DNA of 64,000 bases from Sporosarcina ureae (lineage in GTDB: Bacteria; Bacillota; Bacilli; Bacillales_A; Planococcaceae), in contig NZ_CP015207.1 of NCBI RefSeq assembly GCF_002101375.1, positions 2,496,001 to 2,560,000 of the forward strand, written 5' to 3'. Both the position numbers and the translations under genes were made by a program. Positions 27,425 through 36,357 of the stretch are shown here, piece by piece (within the stretch, counting starts at the first letter, position 1; each line of letters begins with the position of its first letter). The notes under the pieces are model-generated. The model was not told the DNA's origin and did not search any database. It was given only the letters and a program-made list of their open reading frames with translations.

Positions 27425-28255
27425 ATGAATCAAGATATTCTCTTGCGCAATAATGTTAAAGTCACTGGAAAAGGTGACAAGACCATTCTATTTGCGCCTG
27501 GATTCGGATGTGATTTGAATGTGTGGAGCTTGACAACGCCTTACTTTGAAGACGATTTCCAAGTGGTTTTATTCGATTATGTCGGTTCGGGGCAATCTGA
27601 TTATCAAGCGTATAGTGCGGAAAAATATCAAGATCTTCATGGCTATGCACAGGACGTACTTGATGTGTGTCATGCTTTGGAGTTGAAGGAAGTGATATTC
27701 GTCGGGCATTCTGTCGGGGGTATTATTGGTACGCTGGCGGCTATTCAGCAGCCTGATTTATTTGAACATCTTATATTGATAGGCCCTTCTCCTTATTACT
27801 TAAATGAAATACCCGATTATTACGGTGGGTTTGAGAAGGAAGATTTAGAAGGGTTGATTCAGATGATGGATATGAATTATATCGGCTGGGCGAATTATCT
27901 AGCGCAAGTCATTATGAAGAACCCCGAAAGACCGGAACTGTCACAGCAATTGGAGAATAACTTCTGCTCGACGGATCCAGAAGTTGCCCATCGTTTTGCG
28001 ATTGCGACTTTTTTCTCTGATCATCGTGAGGATATAAAGAAGATACTAGTGCCATCGCTCATTCTTCAGTGTTCGGATGATAGTATTGCACCGGTGGAAG
28101 TAGGGCATTATATGCACCGTCACCTCCAGAACAGCACGCTGAAAATTATGGATGCGACAGGGCACTGTCCTCATATGAGTCATCCAGAAGAAACCGTTCA
28201 GCTGATTAGCCATTATTTGACTTCTGTATACAAGAGTCTTGTCACAAATGGATAG
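27425..28255 (+). CDS. rsbQ: RsbQ-like alpha/beta hydrolase
   Basis: This 276-residue alpha/beta hydrolase matches B. subtilis RsbQ throughout. From the ATG at 27425 the catalytic residues fall at Ser96 (VGHSVGG), Asp219 (CSDDS) and His247 (ATGHCPH), the same numbering as in RsbQ. RsbQ is needed for energy-stress activation of sigma-B through RsbP, probably by processing or delivering a small hydrophobic ligand to the RsbP PAS domain; it belongs to the fold group of the KAI2/D14 receptors. The partner gene overlaps its end by 8 bp. The ribosome site GGAGG fixes the start. Confidence 0.92.
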   Translation: MNQDILLRNNVKVTGKGDKTILFAPGFGCDLNVWSLTTPYFEDDFQVVLFDYVGSGQSDYQAYSAEKYQDLHGYAQDVLDVCHALELKEVIFVGHSVGGIIGTLAAIQQPDLFEHLILIGPSPYYLNEIPDYYGGFEKEDLEGLIQMMDMNYIGWANYLAQVIMKNPERPELSQQLENNFCSTDPEVAHRFAIATFFSDHREDIKKILVPSLILQCSDDSIAPVEVGHYMHRHLQNSTLKIMDATGHCPHMSHPEETVQLISHYLTSVYKSLVTNG

Positions 28256-29216
28256 ACAGCTAGATTGTGCGCCGTTCGGTTATTTCACACTTGATGATGC
28301 AGGGATGATTTTTGAAGTCAATCAAACGCTGCTTAGTTTACTTGGCTACCAGCTTCATGAGGTACAGGGGAAACACATCAATCTAATATTGCCGAACGCA
28401 AGCCGATCTTTTTACCAGCTGTACTTTTTTCCGATGATTCGATTACAAAATAAAATAGAAGAGATGTTTTTTTCATTTAAGTCTAAAGATGGTCAGGAAA
28501 TATCTGTGCTATTGAATGCATTGCGTCATGAACGCGATGGAAAGGTGTTCAATGACTGTGCATGTCTGCGCATGAAAAATAGAATCGAGTATGAAGAAGT
28601 AATTCTGGCGGCAAAAAAAGAAACAGAGGAACGCAATTTACTGAAAGTGAAGCAAATAGCAGAGTTGGAGCGTTTACAGATCGAGTTGGAGTCAAAGCAG
28701 AAAAAGTTATTGGCGGTAAATGAGACGCTTCTCGAAATGGCCAATACGGATGGACTTACAGGTCTCAGGAACCGCCACTATCTACAAGACTGTCTTTCTT
28801 CTTATTTCACGTCCCATACCGAACAGTCTTTGACTCTTTCTTTTCTGTTGATCGATATAGACTTTTTTAAAAACGTCAATGATACATATGGTCATTTGAC
28901 GGGCGACAGCATATTGCAGAAGTTGGGAAACTTGTTGAAGGAAGAATCCAGAAATGAAGATGTGGCTGCTCGTTACGGGGGAGAAGAATTTGCTGTAGTC
29001 CTCCCAGCAACAGGAAAAGTGGAAGCTTTAGAAATGGCGGAGAGAATTCGTTGCCGAGTCGAGAAGGCAGACTGGAATACTTATGGTGTTACCGTCAGTA
29101 TTGGGGTAGCGACCAAGATGCCAGGAGATACAGAGAATTCCTTGCAGTCTAGGGCGGATTGGGCATTGTATAATTCAAAAGATAATGGACGGAATCGGAT
29201 TACGTTTGGTTTGTAG
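28248..29216 (+). CDS. RsbP-type PAS domain fused to a GGEEF diguanylate cyclase
   Basis: This 322-residue protein has an N-terminal PAS domain (1-115) close to that of the phosphatase Rsb[37 protein letters not shown] coiled coil (about 118-162) follows, then a GGDEF domain (165-322) in place of the PP2C phosphatase of RsbP. Active-site GGEEF is at 244-248 and the inhibitory I-site RNED at 235-238, so the enzyme should make cyclic di-GMP with product inhibition. The start ATG 28248 overlaps the rsbQ stop by 8 bp, and no ribosome site of its own is obvious, so translation is probably coupled. An energy or ligand signal through RsbQ would thus set c-di-GMP rather than sigma-B. Confidence 0.9.
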   Translation: MDRQLDCAPFGYFTLDDAGMIFEVNQTLLSLLGYQLHEVQGKHINLILPNASRSFYQLYFFPMIRLQNKIEEMFFSFKSKDGQEISVLLNALRHERDGKVFNDCACLRMKNRIEYEEVILAAKKETEERNLLKVKQIAELERLQIELESKQKKLLAVNETLLEMANTDGLTGLRNRHYLQDCLSSYFTSHTEQSLTLSFLLIDIDFFKNVNDTYGHLTGDSILQKLGNLLKEESRNEDVAARYGGEEFAVVLPATGKVEALEMAERIRCRVEKADWNTYGVTVSIGVATKMPGDTENSLQSRADWALYNSKDNGRNRITFGL

Positions 29217-29227
29217 GGGGAAGATAC

Positions 29228-29336
29228 GATACGGTACCAGGTCCCCACACAACTCCCACACAATTCGGGTAATTGAATATTGCGATACGGTACCAGGTCC
29301 CCACACAATTCCCGCACAATTTGGATAATTGAAAAT
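29228..29336. repeat. tandem REP-like repeats, 56-bp period
   Basis: Two near-identical units start GATACGGTACCAGGTCCCCA at 29228 and 29284. Each continues through CCGCACAATTNGGRTAATTGAA. They begin 12 bp after the diguanylate cyclase stop. This is the best-preserved pair of the family in the window. Confidence 0.85.
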
Positions 29337-29381
29337 GGAAAAGGTAAAGGAGTCTTTTGATCGTGAAAACGATTAAAGAAG

Positions 29382-29403
29382 GTATCAGGTTCTTATACAA
29401 TTG
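29382..29403. repeat. worn REP-like repeat
   Basis: GTATCAGGTTCTTATACAAT keeps spacing and ends of the family motif but differs at several places. From here to 29659 I see no other element beyond AT-rich leader DNA. Confidence 0.45.
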
Positions 29404-29659
29404 CTAGTATATTTATACTACAGTAGGAGAATAATATTATTTTATAAATTTATATTCTGAAAACTAGTAATAATCTATTCAATAGATAAAATAGACTAGC
29501 AAAATAGATTTCTTACTGTAAAATAAAGAAAAAAGAACACCGGTGAGAGATTCGAATGAAGATTTGATGGATGATGTCTGTCTAGTTTAAGGTCTTTATG
29601 ATAGTGATGGCTCAGTACAAGTTGTAAAAATGAGAGTGGGACAAAGGGGAGAAGAGATT

Positions 29660-29923
29660 ATGATGAAATTTACGAAGAAAGTTGTACCGGCACTACTAGC
29701 GTGCAGTATTGTTTTACTGCCGGTCCAATCAACCGAAGCGGCAGCAGCGAAGTTTAAGAATTGTACGGAGTTGAATAAAGCATATCCTGGCGGCGTTGCA
29801 AAGAATGCTAGTGTGAAAAATAAAGGTGGTAAGACTAAACTGAAGCCTACTGTCGCGGCTAGTATATATAACTCACACACAAAACTTGATCGAGATAAAG
29901 ACGGGATTGCTTGTGAGAGATAA
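29660..29923 (+). CDS. secreted excalibur-domain protein
   Basis: This 87-residue precursor has a signal peptide (KKVVPALLACSIVLLPVQS then TEAAAA) and a short mature part carrying the excalibur calcium-binding motif, with FKNCTELNKAYPGGVAK at the start and DRDKDGIACER at the end. Such domains follow nuclease or cell-wall modules; here it is alone. The start is ATG 29660 (or 29663) behind GGGGAGAAG. A role at the cell surface is likely; the function is unknown. Confidence 0.85.
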   Translation: MMKFTKKVVPALLACSIVLLPVQSTEAAAAKFKNCTELNKAYPGGVAKNASVKNKGGKTKLKPTVAASIYNSHTKLDRDKDGIACER

Positions 29924-29946
29924 AGCAGTAGCGATGTTTCAAAGAA

Positions 29947-29970
29947 GGTAACAGGTCACCACATAATCCC
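29947..29970. repeat. worn REP-like repeat
   Basis: GTAACAGGTCACCACATAAT, 24 bp after the excalibur gene, is a degraded copy of the repeat family. No copy is found to its right in the window. Confidence 0.4.
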
Positions 29971-30022
29971 ATATGAATCGTCTATCGTGTCATGTGGAAG
30001 TGATACCGGTCTCTATATAATT

Positions 30023-30063
30023 AAAAGGTTTTCCGATCATGGATAGGATCGGAAAACCTTTTT
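30023..30063. terminator. bidirectional intrinsic terminator
   Basis: AAAAGGTTTTCCGATC pairs perfectly with GATCGGAAAACCTTTT around an 8-nt loop, flanked by A and T runs. It separates the convergent excalibur and SGNH genes. Confidence 0.9.
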
Positions 30064-30098
30064 GAGTTTTATACTAACGAATCATCACGGTCGATTCA

Positions 30099-31475
30099 TT
30101 AGTCGTTGGCAGCCGGAAGTGTGAAGTTTTGGTCCGGATAAATCAAATCGGGATGTGTAATTTGATTTTTGTTTGCAGAGTATACCGCTTGAACTTGCCG
30201 TGAAATTTCTGTGTTCGTCTGCTTGTTAGGATAGTGCGTTTTGACGATCATCCACAGATTGTCGCCTCGTTTTACAGTATAGGCTAACGGGCTTGGCTGT
30301 TGTGTTTTTTCACTTGTAGTTTGTTTGTCGCGATTGTTTACAAGTTCCGTCGTTATGCTGAGACCACGACCGGAATCAATACTGCTGTCGCCGAATGTAT
30401 AGATCGTTGAATAGTCGGACGGGATCGTGCCATCTGCAATGGCTTCGGCAAATGGGTTCGGTTCTCCGTTGTAGATATTCTTGAACTGGCCGTCTTCGGT
30501 TTCTATATCTTTATTTAGTAGATAGGCTGCCATGTGGCGGTGCGTTTTGTTGCTTACGTGATATTCGTCATACAAGTAAAAATCATTTGGCTCAAATCCT
30601 GCAGTTTCAGGCGTGTAGTATTTGCTATCGGTAGAGTAGAGACCATAGCCGCCGTATTTTTCCTCTTCTTTTGTAGTCGGGAACACATCGCTATTATCTT
30701 CAGAAGCCACTGCGTAGCCATATGCTGGGACCCAGTCAGAAATTAAATAGAAGCCCATACTTTTGTAGCCGAATTTTTCGAAACCTTGTTCGTCGATGTT
30801 TTCCTTGAGTTGCTGATTATGTCCATATAGAACATGGACATCGTCTGGCGTAGAATCTGACGCTAGATAGTCATTGATTTTTTGGACGGTTTGTTGATTT
30901 CTTATGTCTTCAAAATCGGTCAACTCTTTGCGGTCATCTTCATAGCGGTTAGGTAGCAGTATGTATTTCGCACCGCCTTCTATTAGATTTTGCACCATTT
31001 TCAAAGAAAAGTCGCTAGCCAGTTCTGCAGTGCGATCTGCGCCTAGATCTTCTACTGCATAGGTATCATTTCCACCTACGCTTATGATGTACAGAGCGTC
31101 TGGATCGATTTTGCCGTTATGTTCTGCGAGAAATGTCTTCACTTGCTGGTCAGCGCTCCAGCCTTTTAAGAAAGTAGAATAGTTGGAACGTTCATCGTCG
31201 CTACCTTCTGTTCCAAATAGGACGCCTGAAAAAGCACCGCCAACGGCATAGTTTGTCAAGTTGTCATAATCTCCGGTCAATGCCTTGGCTAGATATTCCG
31301 GAAAGACACGCCCGTTAGAGTAGCGTCCATTATAATAGTAATCGCTTTCCGCTTTTACATAGATGCCGTCTTCCGGGTCATACCCTTCGGCTGGTTGTGC
31401 CGCTAACCCTGTTGTAGCAGCTGACACACTTAATAAGAATGCCAAAAGTAATGCTGCCCATGATTTGTTTTTCAT
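30099..31475 (-). CDS. secreted SGNH/GDSL hydrolase with permuted catalytic blocks and a C-terminal LysM
   Basis: This 458-residue protein, starting at ATG 31475, has a signal peptide (residues 1-26). SGNH blocks occur in an unusual order: block II region YNGRYSNGRVFPEYLA (48-63) and NYAVGG (75-80), block III VGGNDTY (133-139), block V DEYH (303-306), and only then block I TFGDSSIDSGRG (360-371). In normal members block I comes first. Residues 372 onward plus the N-terminal GYDPEDGIYVKAE would join block I to block II in a standard enzyme. A LysM domain (about 398-455) should bind peptidoglycan. Predicted role: wall-bound esterase or lipase. Confidence 0.85.
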   Translation of the reverse strand: MKNKSWAALLLAFLLSVSAATTGLAAQPAEGYDPEDGIYVKAESDYYYNGRYSNGRVFPEYLAKALTGDYDNLTNYAVGGAFSGVLFGTEGSDDERSNYSTFLKGWSADQQVKTFLAEHNGKIDPDALYIISVGGNDTYAVEDLGADRTAELASDFSLKMVQNLIEGGAKYILLPNRYEDDRKELTDFEDIRNQQTVQKINDYLASDSTPDDVHVLYGHNQQLKENIDEQGFEKFGYKSMGFYLISDWVPAYGYAVASEDNSDVFPTTKEEEKYGGYGLYSTDSKYYTPETAGFEPNDFYLYDEYHVSNKTHRHMAAYLLNKDIETEDGQFKNIYNGEPNPFAEAIADGTIPSDYSTIYTFGDSSIDSGRGLSITTELVNNRDKQTTSEKTQQPSPLAYTVKRGDNLWMIVKTHYPNKQTNTEISRQVQAVYSANKNQITHPDLIYPDQNFTLPAAND

Positions 31476-31682
31476 GTTATCCCCCTGTCTGATAGTTAGA
31501 ATCGTGATGCGTTGTGCATACGAAAAAGTTTTCTGACTTTTTCGTACTAGAATAATATAGCATGAATACTGAAAAGTCTGCAAAATTAAATGTTATTTAT
31601 AGGATTCGAATTTTATTACACTATATGCAAAGTCGAGATTTATCTCGCCAATAGCTTTATTCGTTAAATTCTTTAATCATAT

Positions 31683-31720
31683 GAAAAACGCCAATCCCTT
31701 TTGCGGATAGGCGCTTTTCG
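31683..31720 (-). terminator. hairpin downstream of the minus-strand SDR gene
   Basis: GAAAAACGCCAATCC pairs with GGATAGGCGCTTTTC with two mismatches. On the minus strand it is followed by TTTTTC. It lies about 130 bp beyond the SDR stop. Nothing else is visible in 31476-31849. Confidence 0.6.
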
Positions 31721-31849
31721 CAATACTCAAGCAAGTGTTTATAGCTAAATTCAAAGAACTAATAATTAAGTGTTTCTAGTCATCTGGGATATCCTTAGAT
31801 CAACCTATTCCATCAATCTTGCAAGGGAAGTTTTATGAATACATTATAT

Positions 31850-32614
31850 TCATTCAATACTTTCAGGTAAAATTTGACCACCATCTACTACAAGTGTTTG
31901 CCCGGTGATAAAGTTTGCCTCCTTAGAAGCGAAGAAAGTAGCAGCATGTCCTATGTCGTCTACAGTTCCTAAGCGTTTAAAAGGTATTGCGGCAGCCATA
32001 GAATTCAAATACTCTTCACCCAGTCCATCCAAACCTTCTGTGAGGATATTACCCGGTGAGACAGCGTTAATTGTGATATTATAATTGGCCAACTCCAGTG
32101 CGGCTGTTCTCATGAAGCCGAGTTGTGCGGCCTTACTCGCGCCGTAATGTGCCCATCCAGCATAGCCGGTAATAGGTCCAGTGATGGAAGAAGTTAATAT
32201 GAAACGTCCGTATTCAGCTTTTTTTACATAAGGCATAAACGCTTTAACTGTAAAAAAGGTACCTTTGGAGTTAATGTTTTGTACGTGATCCCATTGTTCT
32301 TCGGTCATATCCTCTATGGTAGCGGATGGGAAAATCCCCGCATTGGCACAAACAATATCGATACTACCAAAATCCCCGAGAATAGTTTGTGCTGTTTTCT
32401 CTAATGAATGTAAAGAAGTTACATCTGCGGTGTAAGCGCTAACATTATTGTCGTTATTTTTTAACTCATTTGCGGTTTCTTGACCTTGTGTTAAATCACG
32501 AGAGATGATGGCGACATTAGCTCCTTTCTCAGAAAAGACTTTTGCAATTCCTTTACCAATCCCTTTACTTCCACCTGTTACTACCACTGTTTTTCCTTCA
32601 AATTGACTCTTCAT
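31850..32614 (-). CDS. SDR-family oxidoreductase of the microcompartment locus
   Basis: This 254-residue classical SDR has TGGSKGIGKGIAK (residues 11-23), CANAG near residue 90, Ser in LTSSITG near residue 140, and catalytic YGASK near residue 157. It diverges from the deoR regulator of the BMC operon with a 481-bp shared control region. An SDR is also part of the aminoacetone-type compartments of actinobacteria, where an aminoacetone/aminopropanol oxidoreductase is proposed. Here a role in interconverting a keto amine and an amino alcohol is inferred from context only. AGGAGGATGATAG precedes the start. No encapsulation-type helix is visible. Confidence 0.85.
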   Translation of the reverse strand: MKSQFEGKTVVVTGGSKGIGKGIAKVFSEKGANVAIISRDLTQGQETANELKNNDNNVSAYTADVTSLHSLEKTAQTILGDFGSIDIVCANAGIFPSATIEDMTEEQWDHVQNINSKGTFFTVKAFMPYVKKAEYGRFILTSSITGPITGYAGWAHYGASKAAQLGFMRTAALELANYNITINAVSPGNILTEGLDGLGEEYLNSMAAAIPFKRLGTVDDIGHAATFFASKEANFITGQTLVVDGGQILPESIE

Positions 32615-32689
32615 TCTATCATCCTCCTAAAATTGTTTAAAAATCGTCTATTAATAAGAAGTATAAATGGGGAATTTGAATATCCCGTT

Positions 32690-32982
32690 AAATCCACAGT
32701 GAAATGTTGTATTTTGTGGATTTGAATCATAGTATCATTAGTGGAATTTTTAGTCAATCGGCTATATTTATTCTTTTACTAGTCGTCACATTTTTTGGGA
32801 ATACTATAGCCTAATGTGTTTATTGAAAGGTTATAGCTTAGAGTAGACATTATCGTGATTACAAAATCGACCATAAAACTATGACCAGTATAAAGTTTTA
32901 AAAGATGAAATAATAATTTATTTAATTCTGAATTTTCTATTGACTAATTGGAATGACGATGATATTCTTTGATAAATCCACA
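32690..32982. promoter_or_regulatory. candidate DeoR operators between SDR and deoR
   Basis: AAATCCACA at 32690-32698 and its inverse TGTGGATTT at 32715-32723 flank a 16-bp spacer near the SDR start. A third direct copy AAATCCACA lies at 32974-32982, 114 bp before deoR. Repetition in both orientations in the shared leader fits binding by the DeoR-type protein. Confidence 0.5.
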
Positions 32983-33095
32983 ACAATCAAAGAGAATACA
33001 CAATCGCTGATGGTTGTCATTCGATTCTTGTGATGGAGTCTATTATACTGTGAATGTGAGGTGTTACACACATAAGCGGAATAGGAGACTGAATT

Positions 33096-33872
33096 ATGTC
33101 ATTATCATTTGAAGATAGAAAAAAAGTTATTTTAGAAGCATTAGAGCGAGATGAAAAAGTATATGTGCCTAAGCTAGCAAGTGATTTTCAAGTATCTGGA
33201 GAAACGATTCGAAGAGATTTAGATCGTCTTGAGAAAGAAGGGATTTTAAAGAAGGTTTATGGTGGTGCTGTTAAAGAGAAATCTTCATTAGAGCTTCCGT
33301 TTGATTTAAAAGCAGATATTCTACGTTTTGAAAAAGATGCTATATGCAAAGCGGCTGCAGAATTAGTTGAAGATGGAGATAGTGTAATTATTGGACATGG
33401 CACTACAACAGTAGGAATTATCCCTAATTTAGCTACTAAAAAAAATATCACCATCATCACACCGTCAGTACCCGTATTGTTAGCTACTATGGAACATTTT
33501 CATGGGAAAGTGATCTTTGTTGGAGGTGAGTATGAAGCAAACCAAAAATTCACAAGTGGTCCTTTATCTACTTCTATTCTAAATCAATTAAAAGCTAATA
33601 AAGCTTTTGTAGCTGCAGGAGGTTTATCTATTAACGAAGGTATGTCTGACTATGATTTGCAGGGAGCGAGTAGTTCGAGGCAAATGATGAATCGGGCAGA
33701 TGAGACGATAATACTTGCCGATCACTCGAAGTTTGGAAGGACAACATTTGCTCATATTTGTTCATTGAAAGATATATCCATGATTATTACGGATAAGAAG
33801 TGTTCTAATGAGTGGAATAACGTATTAGAAGAAAGTGGAATTGAATTAATTGTAGCGAATGTGGAATGTTGA
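33096..33872 (+). CDS. DeoR/GlpR-family transcriptional regulator
   Basis: This 258-residue protein has an N-terminal DeoR winged helix (KLASDFQVSGETIRRDLDRL, about residues 25-44) and the DeoR sensor domain (80-235) with VIIGHGTTTVGIIPNLA near residue 100. Family members usually repress sugar or polyol genes and respond to a phosphorylated intermediate; an amino-alcohol phosphate from the kinase at 35269 would be a natural inducer, but this is inference. It is first in the run that leads into the BMC genes. The start is supported by AGGAGA. Confidence 0.9.
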   Translation: MSLSFEDRKKVILEALERDEKVYVPKLASDFQVSGETIRRDLDRLEKEGILKKVYGGAVKEKSSLELPFDLKADILRFEKDAICKAAAELVEDGDSVIIGHGTTTVGIIPNLATKKNITIITPSVPVLLATMEHFHGKVIFVGGEYEANQKFTSGPLSTSILNQLKANKAFVAAGGLSINEGMSDYDLQGASSSRQMMNRADETIILADHSKFGRTTFAHICSLKDISMIITDKKCSNEWNNVLEESGIELIVANVEC

Positions 33873-33990
33873 AACTTCAAATTCTAGTACGTTATGGTAT
33901 CTCTCCAAAAAGTTTCATGATAATGAAGAGAGTTCTGCTATAACGTTTAATTGATAAAATAATTTCTAAGTAAAGGTGGAGATAGAAGTA

Positions 33991-35241
33991 ATGGAATATA
34001 ACATGAGTAAATCAGCCGTTTTAGATAAATCTATTCAGTATTGGAATCCCGGTAAAACGAAACAATGGCAAACTGATGGTGTCGATTTGGTAATAGGTAA
34101 ACGTGAAGATTATTATCTGTATGATATGGAAGGTAAAAAGTTAATGGACCTTCATTTAAATGGTGGAACGTATAACCTAGGACATAGAAATCAGGAGATT
34201 ATTTCATCATTAAAAGAAGCAATGGATTATTTCGATATCGGAAATCATCATTTCCCTTCGACTGCTCGTGCACAGTTGGCTGAGCAGTTAGCTAAGTGTA
34301 CTCCAGATAATCTTCGCTACTCCATACTTTCAAGTGGCGGTGGAGAAGCTATAGATGTAGCGATTAAAAGCGCACGTTACGCAACTAAAAGAAGAAAAGT
34401 AGTTTCTCTTAAATATGCCTATCATGGCCACACAGGAATAGCAGTTTCTTTAGGAAATGAACGTTATTCAAAGTTGTTTTTGAGTGAAGGTAGCCCCGAT
34501 GATGTAGTCAATGTTTTATTCAATGATTTAAATGAAATGGAAAGAGCGCTATCCAAAGAAGATGTAGCGTGTGTAATCATTGAGACAATACCAGCTACAT
34601 ACGGTTTCCCTTTACCTGACCCTGGTTATCTAGAGGGGACAAAACGTTTATGTGAGAAATACGGTACTTTATACGTTGCCGATGAAGTACAAACAGGACT
34701 TTTGCGGACTGGAAAACTGTGGGGCTTTGAACATCATAATATCAAACCCGATATCATGGTAACTGCAAAAGGTCTAAGTGGTGGAATATATCCTATTGCA
34801 GCTACTATCGTCAGCGATAGAGTAGGTCAATGGATGAATGAAGATGGCTTCGCACATATATCTACATTTGGTGGATCGGAACTTGGCTGTGTCGTAGCTA
34901 TGAAAGTATTAGAGATCTCTCAGCGCACCGAAACTATAGAGAATGTGGATTATACTGCACGATATTTACGTGCTGGCCTGGAAAGAATAAAGAATCAGTA
35001 TTCGGATCAATTCACGGGGATACGTCAAAAAGGAGTCATTCTTGGCCTGGAGTTCAATAAAACGGATGGTGCTAAAGATATTATGAGGTCATTGTATGAA
35101 AATGGAGTATGGGCTATTTATTCCATGCTTGATACAAAGGTTTTACAATTTAAACCTGGACTATTGTTAGATCAACGCTATTGTGATGACTTGTTGAATC
35201 GTGTAGAGACGAGTATTGGTCAGGCTGTTCGGAAAATGTAG
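33991..35241 (+). CDS. class III PLP enzyme, probable amino-alcohol-phosphate phospho-lyase
   Basis: This 416-residue fold-type I enzyme resembles ornithine/4-aminobutyrate aminotransferases: SSGGGEAIDVAIKSARY near residue 110, VADEVQTGLLRTGKLWG near 230, and PLP Lys in MVTAKGLSGGIYP near 262. Some members of this group (ethanolamine-phosphate phospho-lyase) eliminate phosphate and ammonia instead of transaminating. An APH-type kinase gene follows after 27 bp, and a CoA-acylating aldehyde dehydrogenase is in the operon. Together this favours the lyase reading: amino alcohol phosphate to aldehyde, ammonia and phosphate. The start is ATG 33991 with GGAG upstream. Confidence 0.82.
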   Translation: MEYNMSKSAVLDKSIQYWNPGKTKQWQTDGVDLVIGKREDYYLYDMEGKKLMDLHLNGGTYNLGHRNQEIISSLKEAMDYFDIGNHHFPSTARAQLAEQLAKCTPDNLRYSILSSGGGEAIDVAIKSARYATKRRKVVSLKYAYHGHTGIAVSLGNERYSKLFLSEGSPDDVVNVLFNDLNEMERALSKEDVACVIIETIPATYGFPLPDPGYLEGTKRLCEKYGTLYVADEVQTGLLRTGKLWGFEHHNIKPDIMVTAKGLSGGIYPIAATIVSDRVGQWMNEDGFAHISTFGGSELGCVVAMKVLEISQRTETIENVDYTARYLRAGLERIKNQYSDQFTGIRQKGVILGLEFNKTDGAKDIMRSLYENGVWAIYSMLDTKVLQFKPGLLLDQRYCDDLLNRVETSIGQAVRKM

Positions 35242-35268
35242 AGAGATGTAGAAAGGGGGATTTTGAAG

Positions 35269-36300
35269 ATGGGTAATACGAGTGCGAATACATGGGATCG
35301 GTCAGTTGAATTTTTTAATCAAGTGTCGCAAAAAGCGAAGGGTATGTATGAGGGGCTAGATGACTTTTCAGTCAGGCTCCTAGATTACTCTGAAAATGCT
35401 ACTTATCTAGTGGAAAATACGGTAACAGATGAAAAATACATCTTACGGGTTTGTCGACCAGATTATCATAAGAAAGTTGAAATTGAAAGTGAAGTTAAAT
35501 GGTTACAATCCATTGATGAACATACAACCATCATGGTTTCGAAGCCTATTCTAGGTTCAAATAATGAATTTTTGCAAACGGTTACATTAGAAGGAGATAA
35601 TCGAGAATATCATTGTGTGCTATTTACATTTCTTGAAGGCGAAACACCGGATGTCGATAATGAAGAAAAATTAATACGGATATTTCGAGAAATCGGAAAA
35701 ACTACTGCGCAATTTCATCAACATTCTATTTCTAATTATGCTAAGTTTGAAGAAATTAAACGTCCTATTTGGGATTACGATAATTTGTTGGGTGAACAAC
35801 CTAAATGGGGAAGGTGGCAAGACGGCAGAGGAATCACTCCAGAACGTGAGCAACTTTTAACGCGCGTTTCAAAAACGATTAAATCTCGTTTGGAGGATTT
35901 TGGTAAGGGTCCTGAATTTTTTGGTTTAATTCATGCGGATTTACGACATGCCAATCTTCTTATTGATAACGAGAAAAAAATCGTACAAGTGATTGATTTT
36001 GATGACAGTGGCTTTGGCTGGTACTTATATGACTTGGCTACGTCCTTGTCCTTTATTGAACATCGTTCCTACGTTCCCAAACTGATAGAAGCTTGGCTTG
36101 AGGGGTATAGGGAAATACGTTCATTATCCGCGAAAGAAGAAAGAGAAATTCCAACATTTATTATGATGAGGAGATTGCAACTCATTGCTTGGATTGGTAG
36201 CCGCGATAATGAGACTGCCGAAGAACTCGGAGCTGAATATTCAGTTGAAACAGATGACTTGGCCGTTTCATACTTAAAAGAGTTTGAATATTCCAAATAG
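35269..36300 (+). CDS. APH/choline-kinase-like phosphotransferase, probable amino-alcohol kinase
   Basis: This 343-residue kinase-fold protein has the catalytic loop LIHADLRHANLL (HxDxxxxN) near residue 225 and metal-binding VIDFDDSGFG near residue 245. It is related to homoserine, choline and aminoglycoside kinases. In the actinobacterial RMM locus a homologue phosphorylates (S)-1-amino-2-propanol. Its place between the class III PLP enzyme and an amine/amino-acid permease makes the same role likely here; ethanolamine is an alternative. The start is ATG 35269, eight bases after GGGGGA; TTG 35263 is less well placed. Confidence 0.83.
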   Translation: MGNTSANTWDRSVEFFNQVSQKAKGMYEGLDDFSVRLLDYSENATYLVENTVTDEKYILRVCRPDYHKKVEIESEVKWLQSIDEHTTIMVSKPILGSNNEFLQTVTLEGDNREYHCVLFTFLEGETPDVDNEEKLIRIFREIGKTTAQFHQHSISNYAKFEEIKRPIWDYDNLLGEQPKWGRWQDGRGITPEREQLLTRVSKTIKSRLEDFGKGPEFFGLIHADLRHANLLIDNEKKIVQVIDFDDSGFGWYLYDLATSLSFIEHRSYVPKLIEAWLEGYREIRSLSAKEEREIPTFIMMRRLQLIAWIGSRDNETAEELGAEYSVETDDLAVSYLKEFEYSK

Positions 36301-36357
36301 GGCAATCCGCAAACCGGAAATAAGATAGAGAAAATACTTTTTTAAAAGGAGAATACT

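Noticed and set aside
29081..29400. Minus-strand reading frames of 66-78 residues over the end of the diguanylate cyclase and the repeats
   Set aside because: They are translations of the tandem REP-like repeats (repeated CVGTWYRI), not genes; no ribosome site or domain.
33888..33956. Inverted repeat ACGTTAT/ATAACGT between deoR and the PLP enzyme gene
   Set aside because: Short arms with a long unpaired centre; too weak to call an attenuator or operator.
33991..35241. Plain ornithine or GABA aminotransferase
   Set aside because: Not excluded by motifs, but the coupled kinase and aldehyde dehydrogenase in a BMC operon fit a phospho-lyase better.
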